Below are positions 62,164 to 64,000 of a stretch of 64,000 nt of DNA, one piece after another. The stretch is from G965212025 sp965237985. Lineage in GTDB: Bacteria > Pseudomonadota > Gammaproteobacteria > Poriferisulfidales > Oxydemutatoraceae. Numbering within the stretch: position 1 is the stretch's first letter; each line of letters opens with the position of its first letter. The stretch spans positions 682,001 through 746,000 of the forward strand of contig OZ250161.1 in the NCBI GenBank assembly GCA_965237985.1, in the 5' to 3' direction. The notes under the pieces are model-generated. The model was not told where the DNA came from. It saw nothing but the letters and a program-made list of their open reading frames with translations, and ran no database searches. A program made the translations under genes and the position numbers.

Positions 62164-63849
62164 ATGTTTGAAACGGGCTATTCACCAACTTTCTCACCCG
62201 CTTTACTGCTGATTGCCAGCACCTTTCTCATTCCATTTATTTCCCAGACTTCACGGGGTGTGGTTTTGCTGCTTTTCCCATTGCTGGCGCTCATCTTGGT
62301 TTGGCTACCGGCAGCGAATGTGTACCCGACATGGGAGCTTGCCGGCTTTGATTTGGCTCCATATCACCCACAACCTTATGGCCGAATGTTTGCAACCGCG
62401 TTCTTGTTGGCGCTGTTTATCGGCAACCTCTTCGCTTTCAGGCATGCCAATCGGCTGGAACTGAGCGCCGCACAACTTTACGCGGGCAGCGCTGCCGGCC
62501 TGGTTTTGTGCGGCGACCTGATCAGTTTTTTTATTTTCTGGGAAGTCATGACCATCGGCTCAAGCCTGGTGATTTTTGCCGCCGGCACCAAGTCCGCCAA
62601 CCAGGCCGGCATGCGCTATGTGTTTGTCCACCTGTTATCCACAACTCTGCTGCTTGCCGGAATTTGCGGGCTTATTGCAGAAAGCGGCAACATCAGTATC
62701 CGAGTACTGGAGGCGGATACCTTGTACGGAGCCCTGTTCCTGGCAGGCATTTTGATCAATGCCGGGGCACCACCATTTTCTTCCTGGATCGCCGATGCCT
62801 ACCCGGAAGCCAGCCCTTCCGGAATGGTTTTCCTGTCGGTTTATACCACCAAGGCGGCAGTATTTGCTTTGCTGATTTTTTTTCCGGGAGAAACCATTCT
62901 TGTCGCGTTTGGTCTGTACATGATTTTTTATGGGATTGTGTACGCCCTGCTGGAAAATGACATCCGCCGCATCCTCGCCTACAGCATCGTCAACCAGGTT
63001 GGATTCATGGTTGTCGGAGTCGGCCTCGGTTTCCCCATCGCCCTGGATGGTGCGGCAGCCCATGCTTTTGCCCACATCATTTACAAGGCACTGCTCCTGA
63101 TGTCGGCAGGCAGCGTGTGCATGGTTACCGGGAAACGCAAATGCACAGAGCTTGGCGGGCTGTACGGGCACATGAAAATCACCATGGTGTGCGGCATCAT
63201 CGGAGCACTGTCCATATCCGCTCTGCCGCTCACTTCCGGCTTTGTCGCCAAATCCTTGATGTTGTATTCGGTACAGCATGAGCAGCATCTCCTGTTGTGG
63301 CTGACGCTTACCGCCGCTTCAGCCGGCGTTTTTCTTCATGCCGGAATTAAATACCCATGGTTCGTGTTCTTTCATTGCAAGCCACATTTGCAAGCCAATG
63401 ATCCGCCGGCCAACATGTGCGCGGCAATGTTGTTTTTTTCCTTTCTGTGCCTGTTTTTTGGCGTTTTTCCCACCTTCCTGTACGGGCTGCTTCCCGAACC
63501 ACCGGTGTTCACTCCCTATACTTTTCCCCACGTGCTCCCACAATTGCAGTTGCTTCTTTTCGCCATGATCGCTTTTTTTGTCATGTTGCCATTGCTGGGG
63601 AGAACCAATACCTTGAGCCTGGATCTTGACTGGATATACCGGCACTGGGGCAGACGCGCTTACCTGTGGATGGTGCGCTTTTTTTCAGCCATCGACCGGC
63701 ACCTGCACCTGGTCATGATTCGGGCCGGCAGTTTCGGGCGCGTGTGCATATTCGAGAAAACCAGACTCTGGCCTGGCAACATATCGCTCGCTGCCGCTAT
63801 TGCATGCCTTGTGGCACTGCTGGCTTCCCTGTTGCTGTTGCATCAGTGA
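62164..63849 (+). CDS. Third antiporter-like subunit (MrpD-like, long form)
   Basis: 561 residues, NuoM/N-like core with extended C-terminus. FFIFWEVMTIGSSLVIFAAG (Glu), GAPPFSSWIADAYPEASPSG, TKAAVFALL, HAFAHIIYKALLLMSAGSVC and ALPLTSGFVAKSLML are the conserved blocks. The C-terminus has an amphipathic lateral segment (DWIYRHWGRRAYLWMVRFFS) and a final helix, as in this subgroup. ATG 62164 lies 60 bases after the small protein. It closes the operon in this window. Confidence 0.9.
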   Translation: MFETGYSPTFSPALLLIASTFLIPFISQTSRGVVLLLFPLLALILVWLPAANVYPTWELAGFDLAPYHPQPYGRMFATAFLLALFIGNLFAFRHANRLELSAAQLYAGSAAGLVLCGDLISFFIFWEVMTIGSSLVIFAAGTKSANQAGMRYVFVHLLSTTLLLAGICGLIAESGNISIRVLEADTLYGALFLAGILINAGAPPFSSWIADAYPEASPSGMVFLSVYTTKAAVFALLIFFPGETILVAFGLYMIFYGIVYALLENDIRRILAYSIVNQVGFMVVGVGLGFPIALDGAAAHAFAHIIYKALLLMSAGSVCMVTGKRKCTELGGLYGHMKITMVCGIIGALSISALPLTSGFVAKSLMLYSVQHEQHLLLWLTLTAASAGVFLHAGIKYPWFVFFHCKPHLQANDPPANMCAAMLFFSFLCLFFGVFPTFLYGLLPEPPVFTPYTFPHVLPQLQLLLFAMIAFFVMLPLLGRTNTLSLDLDWIYRHWGRRAYLWMVRFFSAIDRHLHLVMIRAGSFGRVCIFEKTRLWPGNISLAAAIACLVALLASLLLLHQ

Positions 63850-64000
63850 ACAAAGCCGCATCTTTCGCCACCTTCGCAAATTCAAAAAACCATCTGGAAA
63901 TCCAGCCTGGCAGGCCGCAGAATTTTTCATTTTCCGGTCCGGAAAATCACCTGCCGACTTTTGGGCTTTCACACTGTAACCTGACCCGTATTTGCAACGG

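Overview
The window looks like the chromosome of a gammaproteobacterium. The evidence is gene order: recJ-prfB with the RF2 programmed frameshift, rluC-sppA/S49-maf-rpmF-plsX-fabH, uvrC-pgsA next to tRNA-Gly(GCC), hemX-hemY, argC-DUF6776, glcDEF, and a long Mrp/Mnh antiporter operon. The housekeeping genes are mostly intact. Coding density is low, however, and the gaps hold decayed insertion sequences, pseudogenes and repeats. I cannot name the species. A host-associated or recently bottlenecked lineage with weak purifying selection would fit, but that is inference.

Layout. 1-13.9 kb: two copies of argC plus DUF6776 (the first copy damaged and cut off) flank an AT-richer surface-polysaccharide island with GT32, PP-loop, pyruvyltransferase, GT8 and WaaE-like GT2 genes. 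14-20.5 kb: thpR and ptrB are separated by nine exact-length 317-bp tandem units, followed by six 225-bp units. 20.8-31.4 kb: lipase pseudogene, Bax-inhibitor-like protein, DUF423, serS, glycolate oxidase glcDEF, a KefB-like antiporter, prfB and recJ. 33.7-39.4 kb: an orphan gene family and a tRNA-Cys/tRNA-Leu pair, both duplicated, plus a secreted nuclease and its remnant. 40.5-50.7 kb: DUF1326, rluC, a 5 x 200-bp array, S49 peptidase, maf, rpmF, plsX, fabH, uvrC, pgsA, tRNA-Gly. 50.7-56.2 kb: repeat-bearing spacer, hemX, hemY, a decayed IS3 transposase. 56.2-63.9 kb: mrp operon with a tandemly repeated and split mrpF.

The main observation is a recurrent form of tandem amplification. At thpR/ptrB (9 x 317 bp), rluC/sppA (5 x 200 bp) and mrpE/mrpF (about 174 bp, extra copies) the repeated unit is the 3' end of one gene plus the 5' end of the next. 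The outer copies therefore keep both genes whole, except for mrpF, while the inner copies make small chimeric or truncated ORFs. In the thpR/ptrB array this gives eight consecutive 105-codon ORFs (PtrB N-terminus fused to ThpR C-terminus), each overlapping the next by ATGA. Two more arrays (6 x 225 bp after ptrB; 2 x about 319 bp before hemX) also sit between genes. Whether this is a neutral by-product (duplications across gene boundaries are the ones that survive) or something used by the cell is open.
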